A stretch of 64,000 nucleotides of DNA from Massilia sp. YIM B02769 (GCF_030411995.1 NZ_JASNRC010000001.1:1-64000), one strand, 5' to 3'. Positions 36,344 to 45,450 are shown, numbered from the stretch's first letter. Made by a program: numbers and translations. Notes: generated by a model from the letters alone, not told the origin.

Positions 36344-37983
36344 GCCAAGGCCTCGCTGCTGCGGTCCAGCACCTGCAGCGATGCCCGGTCGCTCATCACC
36401 AGCACCAGCTTCAGCCGCGCCCGCGTCATGCCGACGAACAGCTTGCGCAGTACCAGGTCGTCCATCTCCTCGAAATCGATCTCGGTAAAGATCAGGCAAG
36501 GCGCGCTCTGCCCCTTGAAGCGGTAGACCGACTCGGCCAGCAACCCGCCTTCGCGGAACACGGGATTGCCGAACAGGTCATATGCCCCGGTGAACGAGCG
36601 CAGCGTGTGCGCATCGCTCAGCTTGTCCATGTTCAGGATGGTCGACTTTTCCCGTCCGCGGAACGAGCAGATCGCAATGTCCTGGCGCCCGAACCCGGCC
36701 TGCAAACACAGCGTCACCGCACGCCGGGTCTGGGCCAGCATCGCCTCGACATCGCCTTCGGGATAAGTCAGCTCCTCGATGTCGGCGCCCTTGAACGGGC
36801 TGCCCGCCTCCACCGGCTGGCGCGCCGCGCCGAGCGATTGCAGCATGCTGACGATCTGGCGCGGGCTGCGGTAATTCGTGTTCGAGTGCAGCACCACCCA
36901 GCCCGGCAGCGGCACCATGGCGCGGCCGTACAGGTTCTGGTCCGGGTCCTCGAGCCAGATCGCGCGGCCGTTTTCCTTCAGCATGCCCAGCACGATGTCG
37001 CGCCAGGCGATCGAGAAATCCTGGCCTTCGTCGACGATCAGCACGTCGAACTGCCAGGTCTCGGGCAGCGTGACGGCGGCCAGCGCGCCTTCGATCTTGT
37101 CCCACACCTCGGGCGAGGAATAGTCGGGCGTCGCATCCTGGGCGCGCATGTAGGCGTCGCTCAGCATGTGGAAGGTGGCGACGCGTCCGCCGGCCGGCAC
37201 CAGGCGCTCGATGTGGTCGGCCAGCGGCCGGTTGAAGCACACGTACAGGGGGCGCAGCCCGGCGTCGATGGCGGCGGTGTATTCGGCCAGCGCCAGCTGG
37301 GTCTTGCCGCTGCCGGCCGTGCCCACCACGCGCAGGCGGAACGGAGAAAATTCCAGTCGCCGCGCCCAGGTCGCCAGGCCGCCCGACAGGCGCGTCACCA
37401 TTTTTACCGCCGAGCCGATCATCGCGCTCGGATCGGGGCGCAGGCTCAGGGTGTCGCCGAGGAAGCGCGTCACCTTGTCGTAGTCCTCGGTCTTGTCGGT
37501 CAGCGGCAGCGCCTCGCGGATGGTCTGGGCCAGCCGGCCCTTGCGCGTGGAGTCGATGATGTGGGCGGGGTCGATACCGGCCAGGTGCGGGTCTCGCACG
37601 ATGTAGTCGGGGCAGTACAGCAGGTAGTCGATCGACAGCTCGCCCTGGTAGCGCCGGGTCAGGCCCTCGATGGTATGCAGGATCTGGGTGCGGATCTTGC
37701 GCGGCTTGCCCTGGTAGTTCTTGACCAGGCCGTCGCGCGTCTCGTTCAGGAAGCCGGCGACCTGCTCGATCAGCAGCATGCGCCCGTTCGGCGCGACCAC
37801 GATGAAGTCGACGTCGCCATACACCGAATAGCCCTGTTCCACATTCGTCCAGTGTACGCCGTGGTAGATGGTGTAGGGGGTGTCGGTGAAACGCTTGTCG
37901 AGCAAGGCGAGGGTTTCGATCTCGCGCGCGGCGGCGCCGGTGACCGACATTTCGCGCCAGCCTGCGGGGTGGATTTGGGCCAT
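36340..37983 (-). CDS. NERD-like domain UvrD/Rep-family helicase
   Basis: This 547-residue protein has an N-terminal nuclease-related (NERD-like) region (about 18-110; GDVDFIVVAPNGRMLLIE) and a superfamily 1 helicase: Walker A GTAGSGKT at 221-228, Walker B VLIVDEGQDF, and late motifs VYRFKGQSAPCLIF and LFVGMTRARLKL. The usual ExK of the nuclease is Glu73-Gln-Val here, so nuclease activity is doubtful. The role may be DNA repair or defence. It is coupled to the flavin reductase downstream. Confidence 0.83.
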   Translation of the reverse strand: MAQIHPAGWREMSVTGAAAREIETLALLDKRFTDTPYTIYHGVHWTNVEQGYSVYGDVDFIVVAPNGRMLLIEQVAGFLNETRDGLVKNYQGKPRKIRTQILHTIEGLTRRYQGELSIDYLLYCPDYIVRDPHLAGIDPAHIIDSTRKGRLAQTIREALPLTDKTEDYDKVTRFLGDTLSLRPDPSAMIGSAVKMVTRLSGGLATWARRLEFSPFRLRVVGTAGSGKTQLALAEYTAAIDAGLRPLYVCFNRPLADHIERLVPAGGRVATFHMLSDAYMRAQDATPDYSSPEVWDKIEGALAAVTLPETWQFDVLIVDEGQDFSIAWRDIVLGMLKENGRAIWLEDPDQNLYGRAMVPLPGWVVLHSNTNYRSPRQIVSMLQSLGAARQPVEAGSPFKGADIEELTYPEGDVEAMLAQTRRAVTLCLQAGFGRQDIAICSFRGREKSTILNMDKLSDAHTLRSFTGAYDLFGNPVFREGGLLAESVYRFKGQSAPCLIFTEIDFEEMDDLVLRKLFVGMTRARLKLVLVMSDRASLQVLDRSSEALA

Positions 37984-38120
37984 GGTGGTTTCCAGCATCT
38001 GCCGTGACGATGATGACAAGATTGTAATGGTGTTCGGACGAAGCAAACACACGGTTGGCAACGCAGTTTCCCGTGGCGCACATCTCGCTTCGCCTAGCGC
38101 TAAATGCAATTGTCATAAGC

Positions 38121-38151
38121 TACAATCGCGTAGGCAATTACGCACGCGATT
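38121..38151 (+). promoter_or_regulatory. Promoter -10 with inverted repeat ahead of the hybrid kinase gene
   Basis: TACAAT (38121-38126) is followed by AATCGCGT (38124-38131) and its exact complement ACGCGATT (38144-38151), 12 bp apart, ending 10 bp before the ATG. The dyad could be an operator or an RNA stem. Confidence 0.4.
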
Positions 38152-38161
38152 GGATACACAC

Positions 38162-40630
38162 ATGAGGCCACACGCAGCAGGCTTGGATTTCGACGGATTG
38201 AAGAACGTCCTGTCTATCGCCGTGCGCGGTGCGCCCTATGAAGACACGCTGCAAAGCCTGCTGGGCGAGGTGCGCCGCCTGATCGGCGCGCAGTCCTGGG
38301 CCGCCATCTACCTGGCCGGCGACGCCGGCACCCGGCTGCGCCTGGCGGCAAACGAGGGCCTGCCGCCGGCATTCGCCGAGGCGCTGGCGCTGCTGCCGGT
38401 CGGTCCTGCCGAGGCAGCCTGCGGACGGGCGACGCACTCGGGCCAGATCGTCGTCGTCGACGACGTGCTGACCGAACCGCTGCTGGCGCCCTACCGTCCC
38501 CTGGCCGCCAGCCACGGCGTGCGCGCCTGCTGGTCCTTTCCCCTGCATTCGCCGGGCGGACGCGTGCTCGGCACCCTCGCCTTTTACCATCCGGCGCCCG
38601 GCGCCCCGGGCAAGGCCCTGACAGGCGAGATCGCCTATTTCGCCGACCTGGTCGCCCTGCTCACCGAACGCCACCTGCGCGAACAGGAAAACGAAGCGCG
38701 CCACGAACACGCCCAGCGCGACCTGGCCGCGATGGCGGCCGCATCCGAGCGCGAACGCCGCCTGTACGAGACCGTGCTGTCGAACACGCCCGACCTGGTC
38801 TACGTGTTCGACCTCGAGCACCGCTTCACCTACGCGAATGCCGTGCTGCTGCAGATGTGGGGCATGACGCGCGAGCAGGCGCTCGGCAAGAATTGCCTCG
38901 AACTCGGCTACCCCGACTGGCACGCCGCCATGCACGGCCGCGAGATCGAGCAGGTCAAGGCGACCCGCGCGCCGATCCGCGGCGAGGTGCCGTTCAACGG
39001 CACCTTCGGACGCCGTATCTACGACTACATCTTCGTGCCGATCATCGGGCCGGACGGCGAAGTCGAGGCGGTGGCCGGCACCACGCGCGACGTCACCGAC
39101 CGCAAGCGCTTCGAGGAGGAGCTGCGCGCCAGCGAACTGCGCTTCCGCACGATCACCAACGCGATGCCGCAGATGGTGTGGACGGCGCTGCCGGACGGGA
39201 CGATCGATTACCACAACGAGCGGTTCTATGACTTCGTCGGCCTGCAGCCCGGCGAGGCCGAAGGCACGACCTGGGCCGAGGTCCTGCTGCACCCGGAAGA
39301 CCAGGCAGGTTCACACGCGCGCTGGATGCGCAGCGTCGCCAGCGGCGAGCCGCACGAGATGACCTTCCGCCTGCGCCACCATTCCGGCGAATACCGCTGG
39401 GTCCTGGCGCGCGGCCTGCCATTGCGCAACGAGGACGGCGAGATCGTCAAGTGGCTGGGCACCGACACCGACATCCACGAAAATAAACTGAACCAGGAAG
39501 CGCTGCAGGAAGCCAACCACCGCAAGGACGAGTTCCTGGCGATGCTGGCGCACGAGCTGCGCAACCCGCTGGCGCCGATCAGCGCGGCGGCGCAGGTGCT
39601 GCGCATCGCGCCCGGCCAGCCGGACAAGGTGCGCCAGTACAGCGAAGTGATCTCGCGCCAGGTGAACCACATGACGACGCTGGTCAACGACCTGCTCGAC
39701 GTCTCGCGCGTCACGCGCGGCATGGTGCAGCTGGAGATGGCCGAGGTCGACATCAAGGCGGTCGCCACCCAGGCGGCCGAACAGGTGCATCCGCTGATCG
39801 AGGCCGGCGGCCATACCCTGCAGGTGCAGTTGGGCGCGGCGCCCGTGGGCGTGCTGGGCGACCGTGCGCGCCTGATCCAGGTGACGGCGAACCTGCTGGC
39901 GAATGCGGCGAAGTACACGCCGGCCGGCGGGCGCATCGTGCTGTCGGTCGAGCCGGCGGACGGCAAGGTGCGCATCACCGTGACCGACAACGGCAGCGGC
40001 ATCGATGCGCAGCTGCTGCCGCAGGTGTTCGACCTGTTCGTGCAGGGGAAGCGCACGCCGGACCGGGCGCAGGGCGGGCTCGGTCTCGGCCTGGCGCTGG
40101 TGAAGAACATCGTCGGCATGCACGGCGGCCAGGTGGCGGCGCACAGCGACGGGCCGGGCCAGGGCAGCGCCTTCACGGTGGAGCTGCCGCTGGTCGTGCG
40201 GGCCGGGCCGGTGCAGCCCGCGCCGGCTACTTCGGCCACCTCGCCCACCGCGCACAAACGCCTGCGCATCATGCTGGTGGACGACAACGTCGACGCCGCC
40301 CAGACCCTGGCCGCGCTGCTGGAGGGCGCAGGGCACCGGGTCCAGACCATCAACGATCCACGCGCGGTGCTGGCGGAAGCCGTGACGGGCGTGCCGGACG
40401 TGTTCATCCTCGATATCGGCATGCCGGACATCGACGGCCACGCCCTGGCACGCCAGCTGCGCGCCCAGCCGGCGCTGGCCGGCGCCGTCTATCTGGCGCT
40501 GACCGGATACGGGCAAGCCAGCGACCGCGCCAGCTCGCGCGAGGCGGGGTTCGATCATCACCTGGTCAAGCCGGTGGATGCGGGGCAGTTGCTGGCATTG
40601 CTGGATGAGCGGGCGAATGCGCCTGCTTGA
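38162..40630 (+). CDS. Hybrid sensor histidine kinase, GAF-PAS-PAS-HisKA-HATPase-REC
   Basis: The 822-residue protein has a GAF domain (about 10-170), two PAS/PAC units (about 200-325 and 330-450), a HisKA dimerisation domain with phospho-His464 in LAHELRNPLAP, an ATPase domain (DNGSGI; GGLGLGLALVKNIV) and a C-terminal receiver with Asp751 in FILDIGMPD. No membrane segments are evident, so it should sense a cytoplasmic signal. No response regulator is adjacent; phosphate may pass through an Hpt protein such as that at 17483-18145. Confidence 0.92.
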   Translation: MRPHAAGLDFDGLKNVLSIAVRGAPYEDTLQSLLGEVRRLIGAQSWAAIYLAGDAGTRLRLAANEGLPPAFAEALALLPVGPAEAACGRATHSGQIVVVDDVLTEPLLAPYRPLAASHGVRACWSFPLHSPGGRVLGTLAFYHPAPGAPGKALTGEIAYFADLVALLTERHLREQENEARHEHAQRDLAAMAAASERERRLYETVLSNTPDLVYVFDLEHRFTYANAVLLQMWGMTREQALGKNCLELGYPDWHAAMHGREIEQVKATRAPIRGEVPFNGTFGRRIYDYIFVPIIGPDGEVEAVAGTTRDVTDRKRFEEELRASELRFRTITNAMPQMVWTALPDGTIDYHNERFYDFVGLQPGEAEGTTWAEVLLHPEDQAGSHARWMRSVASGEPHEMTFRLRHHSGEYRWVLARGLPLRNEDGEIVKWLGTDTDIHENKLNQEALQEANHRKDEFLAMLAHELRNPLAPISAAAQVLRIAPGQPDKVRQYSEVISRQVNHMTTLVNDLLDVSRVTRGMVQLEMAEVDIKAVATQAAEQVHPLIEAGGHTLQVQLGAAPVGVLGDRARLIQVTANLLANAAKYTPAGGRIVLSVEPADGKVRITVTDNGSGIDAQLLPQVFDLFVQGKRTPDRAQGGLGLGLALVKNIVGMHGGQVAAHSDGPGQGSAFTVELPLVVRAGPVQPAPATSATSPTAHKRLRIMLVDDNVDAAQTLAALLEGAGHRVQTINDPRAVLAEAVTGVPDVFILDIGMPDIDGHALARQLRAQPALAGAVYLALTGYGQASDRASSREAGFDHHLVKPVDAGQLLALLDERANAPA

Positions 40631-40672
40631 AGTCCGCTGTCTTCCCTGACGCGGCGCTGACCCTATGGTGGG

Positions 40673-40849
40673 CACCCCGTGCCCACGCGGACCTTCGATC
40701 ATTGTTGGCATTGATCGATGATGGAACGGCGGCCTACCGGTAGCGCGTCCAAATGATCATCCAGACACGCCTCGTTCTGGCGGCGTGCACGATACAAACA
40801 CTGCCAACACCCCGCGCGCATCCGCGTGGGCACGGAGTGCCCACCGTAC
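40673..40849. repeat. REP/BIME-like repeat pair, copy 7 with long core
   Basis: The outer units are near mirror images: GGTGGGCACCCCGTGCCCACG then CGG on the left, and CCGCGTGGGCACGGAGTGCC then CACCGTAC on the right. Between them is a core of about 110 bp containing GATCATTGTTGGC, GGCGGCCTACCGGTAGCGC, CCAAATGATCAT, TTCTGGCGGC and GCCAACAC, shared in order with copy 8. (First unit given in part.). Confidence 0.88.
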
Positions 40850-40944
40850 GGTTAGCGCCAACGCATCAATCATCTGCTAACGCGATCCCACGGTTTTTAC
40901 AACGCCCGCCCCACTTCACCCATTTTTGTACTATCATAAGTTAC

Positions 40945-41418
40945 ATGAGACGCGACAGCAAACTATCCTCGGTCCTGCACCTGCTCCTGCACATGGCCCA
41001 CAGCGACCGGCCGCTCACTTCCGACGAGCTGGCCGGCTTCCTGCACACCAACCCGGTGCTGGTGCGCCGCACCCTGGCCGGCCTGCGCGAGCGCGGGTAT
41101 GTCGGCTCGGGCAAGGGCCACGGCGGCGGCTGGGTCGTCACGGCCGACCTGCGCGAAGTCACCCTGCGCGACATCTACGAAGCCGTCGGCGCGCCGACCG
41201 TGTTCGCGATGGGGAACCGGGTCGAGGAGCCGACCTGCCTGGTCGAACGGGTAGTCAACCAGTCGCTGGCTTCGGCCTTCGACGACGCCGAAGCCCTCCT
41301 GATCAGCCGCTTCGCCGACGTCACGCTGGCGGAGCTGTCCGAACGCTTCAACGCGCAATACGCCCAACATGCCCAACATCGAGGAGCACACCATGACCAC
41401 CATCCAGAACCCGATTGA
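40945..41418 (+). CDS. Rrf2 family transcriptional regulator
   Basis: The 157-residue protein has an N-terminal winged helix (SKLSSVLHLLLHMAHSDRPLTSDELAGFL, given in part) and the wing GSGKGHGGGWVVTADL. It has only one Cys (in EEPTCLVE), not the three-Cys cluster of IscR/NsrR, so it is probably not an Fe-S sensor. It resembles YwnA-type Rrf2 proteins. It lies immediately upstream of, and overlaps or abuts, the FAD oxidoreductase gene, its likely regulatory target. Confidence 0.85.
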   Translation: MRRDSKLSSVLHLLLHMAHSDRPLTSDELAGFLHTNPVLVRRTLAGLRERGYVGSGKGHGGGWVVTADLREVTLRDIYEAVGAPTVFAMGNRVEEPTCLVERVVNQSLASAFDDAEALLISRFADVTLAELSERFNAQYAQHAQHRGAHHDHHPEPD

Positions 41419-42313
41419 ATTCGACGCCATCGTCATCGGCGGCAGCTACGCCGGCCTGTCCGCCGCCATGCAACTGGCGCGGGCACGGCGCCGCGTGCTG
41501 GTCGTCGACGCCGGCCAGCGCCGCAACCGCTACGCCGACCGCTCGCACGGCTTCCTGACACAGGACGGCGCCAGGGCCGCCGACATCGCCGCCCAGGGCC
41601 GCGCTCAGTTGCTGGCGTATCCGACCGTGCGCTGGCTGGAAGGCAAGGCAGTGCAGGCCGCGGCCGAGGGCGAAGGTTTCCGCATCGTGCTGGAAGACGG
41701 CGCCGCCGTGCACGGCCGGCGCCTGGTGCTGGCCACCGGCGTCACCGACGAACTGCCGGCCATCGACGGGCTGGCCGAGCGCTGGGGCAAGAGCGTGTTC
41801 CACTGCCCCTACTGCCATGGCTATGAACTGAATGAGGGCGCGATCGGCGTCATCGCGACCGGCGAGCTGGCGATGCACCACGCGCTGATGCTGCCGGACT
41901 GGGGAACGGTGACGCTGTTCCTGAACGGGGCGTTTGAACCCGATGCGGCGCAGCTGGCGGCGCTGGCCAGCCGCGGCGTAGCGCTGGAGCGCACGCCGGT
42001 CGCGCGCATCGAGGGCGAGGCCGAGGTGGTGCTGGAGGACGGCCGCACGCTGCCGATGGCGGGCTTGTTCGTGATGTCGCAGATGCGCATGGCCAGTCCG
42101 ATCGCCGGGCAGCTCGGGTGCGCGATGGAAGACGGCCACGCCGGCCAGTTCGTGCGTACCGACATGATGAAGGCGAGCAGCGTGCCGGGTGTGTTCTGCT
42201 GCGGCGACATGGCGCGCGCGGCGGGGAACGTGGCGATGGCGGTGGCCGATGGGACGATGGCGGGGGTGGGGGCGCACCGGTCCTTGATCGAGGCATTCAA
42301 CGTTCCAGCCTGA
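41393..42313 (+). CDS. Thioredoxin-reductase-like NAD(P)/FAD dithiol oxidoreductase
   Basis: The 306-residue protein has an FAD-binding GGSYAGLSAA motif, a redox pair Cys138-x-x-Cys141 in VFHCPYCHGYEL and a VFCCGDMARA C-terminal FAD motif. The CPYCHGYE form resembles the CxxCHGYE of GliT-like dithiol oxidases more than the CATCDG of true thioredoxin reductases. ATG 41393 is favoured by GAGGAG 6 bp upstream; ATG 41369 is possible. It is co-transcribed with the Rrf2 regulator. Confidence 0.85.
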   Translation: MTTIQNPIEFDAIVIGGSYAGLSAAMQLARARRRVLVVDAGQRRNRYADRSHGFLTQDGARAADIAAQGRAQLLAYPTVRWLEGKAVQAAAEGEGFRIVLEDGAAVHGRRLVLATGVTDELPAIDGLAERWGKSVFHCPYCHGYELNEGAIGVIATGELAMHHALMLPDWGTVTLFLNGAFEPDAAQLAALASRGVALERTPVARIEGEAEVVLEDGRTLPMAGLFVMSQMRMASPIAGQLGCAMEDGHAGQFVRTDMMKASSVPGVFCCGDMARAAGNVAMAVADGTMAGVGAHRSLIEAFNVPA

Positions 42314-42332
42314 CTGGCCGCAGGCGGCAACC

Positions 42333-42543
42333 GTACGGTGGGGTCATTGATGCCGGGGGCATCAATGACAAAGTGCCCACGCGGAACGTCGATCATTGTT
42401 GGCGCTGATCGATGATTCAGCGGCGGCCTACCGGTAGCGCCTCCAAATGATCATTTGGAGGCGCCACTTTCTGGCGGCATGCACGACGCGAGCCCAGCCA
42501 ACACCACGCACACTTCCGCGTGGGCACGGAGTGCCCACCGTAC
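42333..42543. repeat. REP/BIME-like repeat pair, copy 8 with long core and extra hairpin
   Basis: The outer ends are GTACGGTGGGG and CCCACCGTAC. The left unit carries an inserted perfect hairpin, GTCATTGATGCC-GGG-GGCATCAATGAC. The core matches copy 7 with small changes and includes the palindrome CTCCAAATGATCATTTGGAG. Confidence 0.88.
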
Positions 42544-42657
42544 GGTCACGGCCGCAGGTATGAGCGCGCACCGCGTGAACGCATCCTCACCCTCCTGCCG
42601 CGTTCCCATTGGTGCTAGACTGCACGCGCCGACCGACTTCCGCCGCCCCCGCACTCG

Positions 42658-44529
42658 ATGCCCGATTCAAGCCTGTTCAAACACCTTACCGCCAGCACCA
42701 TCGTCACGGCCACCTGCGTCCTCGGTTTGCTGTATTTCGGCCGCGATGTGCTCGAACCGCTGGCCCTGGCCTCGATCCTGAGCCTGGTCCTGGCGCCCCT
42801 GATCCGCACCCTGCGCCGCGTCGGCCTGCCGCAGTTGCCGGCGACGCTCCTGTCCGTGGTCCTGGCCGGCACCTGCGTGGTCGGCATCGGCACCATCCTC
42901 GCCTTCCAGCTGGTGGCCGTCACGCGCGACCTGCCGCAGTACCGCGCGGCGATCAAATCCAAGGTGGAAAAGGTCCGCGAGATCACCGAGCGTCCCTTCG
43001 CGCGCCTCGAGGCCGAACTGAGCGCGGTCACGCCGCAGTTCGCGCCGCCGCCGGCGCCGCCGGTGACGGTCAAGCGCGGCACGCTCACCACCGCCGCCAA
43101 TCAACCGCTGCCGGTGGAGGTGCGCGCCCCGCGTCCGACCACGCGCGACGCCCTGGCGCGCCTGCTCTCGCTGGTGCTGGGGCCGATCGGCGAGGCCGGC
43201 CTGGTGCTGGTGCTGCTGGTCTTCATCCTGCTCGAACACGAATCCCTGCGCGACCGCGCGATCCGGCTCGCCGGCCAGGCCGAGATCGGCCGCACCGTGC
43301 GCGCACTGGCCGACGCCACGCGCGGCGTGTCGCGCTTCTTCCTGTCGCAGTTCATCGTGAATCTCACTTTCGGCGCGCTGATCGGCGCGGTGCTGTGGGC
43401 CTTCGGCGTGCCGCATGCGCTGCTGTGGGGCGCCCTGAGCGGCCTGATGCGCTTCGTGCCCTACCTCGGCATCATGGCGGCCGGCGCCATGATCGCGGTG
43501 TTCGTGGCGGCCATCGACCCCGGCTGGACGCTGGCCCTGTCCTGCGTGGCCGTCTTCGTGGCGCTGGAACTGCTGGTGGCGAACGTGATCGAGCCGAAGG
43601 TGTACGGCCACAGTTCCGGCCTGTCGCCGCTGGCCGTGATCGTCTCGGCGCTGTTCTGGGGGGCGCTGTGGGGGCCGATCGGCCTGCTGCTGTCGACGCC
43701 GCTGACCCTGTGCCTAGTGGTGGCCGGACGCCACGTGCGGGCATTGGAACCGGTCACCATCCTGCTTGGCGAAGTGCCGAACGTAACCCACTCGCAGCGC
43801 TTCTACCAGCGCGTGCTGAGCGGCGACCGGCGCGCCATCCTCGAGGACGCGCGCAGCTACATCGGGCGCCACGGCCTGGCGCGCTATTGCGACCAGGTGC
43901 TGCTGCCCGGCCTGGTGCTGGCCGTGGCCGAGCAGCGCGGCAACGGGATCGACAGCGCGCAGGCAGAACATATCCGCGCCACGATCGCCGACGTTGCCAA
44001 CGCGCTCACGCCGGTCTCCGCCTACCCCGGCAACCGCCGGCGCCAGCGCGTGTCGCTGCTGGACGCGAATGTCGGCGCCCATTTGCGCAAGATGCGCGAG
44101 GAAAAGCTGGGCCGCTGGCAGGGTTCGCTCGACGTGCCCTCGCGCTCGATCGTACTGTGCGCGGGCCTGGGCACCGAGCGCGACGACCTGCTCACCGAAC
44201 TGCTGGTGCGCGCCCTGCGCGAAGCCGACATCGACGCGCGCAGCACGGTGGTCGGCGCCGAGCAGGAAAGCCCGGGGCCGGATGCGGCCGACCTGATCTC
44301 GACCGTGTTCATCACCTACCCGGTCGAGGCGACGCTGGCGCAGTGGGTGGAGGCGGCGAAGGACCTGCACGCGCGCCTGCCGAACGTGCTGCTGGTGACG
44401 ATCCGCCTGCCGTTCGGCGAAGCCTCGGTCAGCCAGACCCTGGTGCAGGAACACGTGGACATGGTGCTGCGCTCGTTCGAGGAAAGCCTGGCCTTCGTCG
44501 CGCCCGAGCGTACCGCGCAGGCCGCCTGA
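42658..44529 (+). CDS. AI-2E family transporter with C-terminal cytoplasmic domain
   Basis: The 623-residue protein has the PF01594-type membrane region in its first 370 residues (for example GLMRFVPYLGIMAAGAMIAV, then STPLTLCLVVAGRHV). About 250 further residues form a soluble, Rossmann-like tail (SIVLCAGLGTERDDLLTELL; VFITYPVEATLAQWVEAA). AI-2E proteins move small molecules or ions; the substrate is unknown. The extra domain may be regulatory. It is followed 70 bp later by the HAD gene. Confidence 0.85.
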   Translation: MPDSSLFKHLTASTIVTATCVLGLLYFGRDVLEPLALASILSLVLAPLIRTLRRVGLPQLPATLLSVVLAGTCVVGIGTILAFQLVAVTRDLPQYRAAIKSKVEKVREITERPFARLEAELSAVTPQFAPPPAPPVTVKRGTLTTAANQPLPVEVRAPRPTTRDALARLLSLVLGPIGEAGLVLVLLVFILLEHESLRDRAIRLAGQAEIGRTVRALADATRGVSRFFLSQFIVNLTFGALIGAVLWAFGVPHALLWGALSGLMRFVPYLGIMAAGAMIAVFVAAIDPGWTLALSCVAVFVALELLVANVIEPKVYGHSSGLSPLAVIVSALFWGALWGPIGLLLSTPLTLCLVVAGRHVRALEPVTILLGEVPNVTHSQRFYQRVLSGDRRAILEDARSYIGRHGLARYCDQVLLPGLVLAVAEQRGNGIDSAQAEHIRATIADVANALTPVSAYPGNRRRQRVSLLDANVGAHLRKMREEKLGRWQGSLDVPSRSIVLCAGLGTERDDLLTELLVRALREADIDARSTVVGAEQESPGPDAADLISTVFITYPVEATLAQWVEAAKDLHARLPNVLLVTIRLPFGEASVSQTLVQEHVDMVLRSFEESLAFVAPERTAQAA

Positions 44530-44598
44530 CCCAGGCGGAACGGGGCCTGGAGGCGCGCTTGTGTATCATGCAAGTGCGCCCACCGATACCCTGTCAGC

Positions 44599-45228
44599 AT
44601 GACCTATCGTCTCGCCATCTTCGACTTCGACGGCACACTCGCCGACTCGTTTCCCTTCTTCCTCAGCGTGTTCAACCAGATCGCCGACCAGCACGGTTTC
44701 CGGCGCATCGACATCACGCAGGTGGAGCGCCTGCGCCACTACGAACCGCGCGACATGATGCGCCACGTCGGCATGCCGCCCTGGAAGCTGCCGCTGGCCG
44801 CCGCCAGCTTCAAGACCCTGATGAGCGAGAACGCCGGGCAGGTGCGCCTGTTCCCGCAAGTCGACCACGCGCTGCGCGAACTGGCGCGCGGCAATCTCGA
44901 ACTGACCATCGTGTCGTCGAATTCCGAATACAACGTGCGGCAAGTGCTGGGGCCGGAACTGGCGGGCTTGATTAGCCAGTACGAGTGCGGGATGTCGATC
45001 TTCGGCAAGACCTCGCGCATCCGCAAGGTGGTGAAGCGGGCCATGGTGGAACCGTCGGCCGCGCTGTACATCGGCGACCAGGCCACCGATGCCGAAGCGG
45101 CGCGCAAGGCCGGGGTCGACTTCGCCGCGGTGCACTGGGGCTATGCGCCGATCGAGGTGCTGCGCAAGGTCGATCCGGAGCATGAGTTCGATAGGCCAGG
45201 GGCGCTGGCAGGAATCGCGACATTGTAG
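44599..45228 (+). CDS. HAD family hydrolase (phosphoglycolate-phosphatase-like)
   Basis: The 209-residue protein shows HAD motif I DFDGTLADS (nucleophile Asp9), motif II TIVSSNSEYN, a Lys in FGKTSRIRKV and motif IV YIGDQATDAEAARKAG. It has a helical cap typical of subfamily I phosphatases. It dephosphorylates an unknown small metabolite. REP copy 9 begins at its stop codon. Confidence 0.88.
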   Translation: MTYRLAIFDFDGTLADSFPFFLSVFNQIADQHGFRRIDITQVERLRHYEPRDMMRHVGMPPWKLPLAAASFKTLMSENAGQVRLFPQVDHALRELARGNLELTIVSSNSEYNVRQVLGPELAGLISQYECGMSIFGKTSRIRKVVKRAMVEPSAALYIGDQATDAEAARKAGVDFAAVHWGYAPIEVLRKVDPEHEFDRPGALAGIATL

Positions 45229-45379
45229 GGTGGGCCGGGCCGCGCAAGGCACTCTGTGCCCACGCGGAACGATGCACAGTGTTTGCAGCGTTTACAGCAC
45301 AGAGCTAGCGCCAACAATATTCCGTCGGGTCAGCAAACAATGATCATCGTTCCGCGTGGGCACGGGGTGCCCACCCTAC
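45225..45379. repeat. REP/BIME-like repeat pair, copy 9 with asymmetric arm insertion
   Basis: The left unit is GTAGGGTGGGC, then an inserted CGGGCCGCGCAAGG, then CACTCTGTGCCCACGCGG. The right unit has no insertion (CCGCGTGGGCACGGGGTGCC then CACCCTAC). The core contains GCCAACAAT and CAATGATCATCG, apparently a scrambled fragment of the copy 7/8 core. The repeat's GTAG supplies the TAG stop of the HAD gene. Confidence 0.85.
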
Positions 45380-45414
45380 GAATCAGGCCTCGCCTGCAAA
45401 AAAATACTTCGCAT

Positions 45415-45427
45415 GCTAAACTTTAGC
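45415..45427 (+). promoter_or_regulatory. Likely MarR operator overlapping the -10 region
   Basis: The perfect dyad GCTAAA-C-TTTAGC lies 23 bp upstream of the marR-type ATG and overlaps a possible -10 TAAACT (45417-45422). Binding there would repress the regulator and the efflux operon. Confidence 0.5.
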
Positions 45428-45450
45428 ACTCAAACGAATTCCCTCACGGC

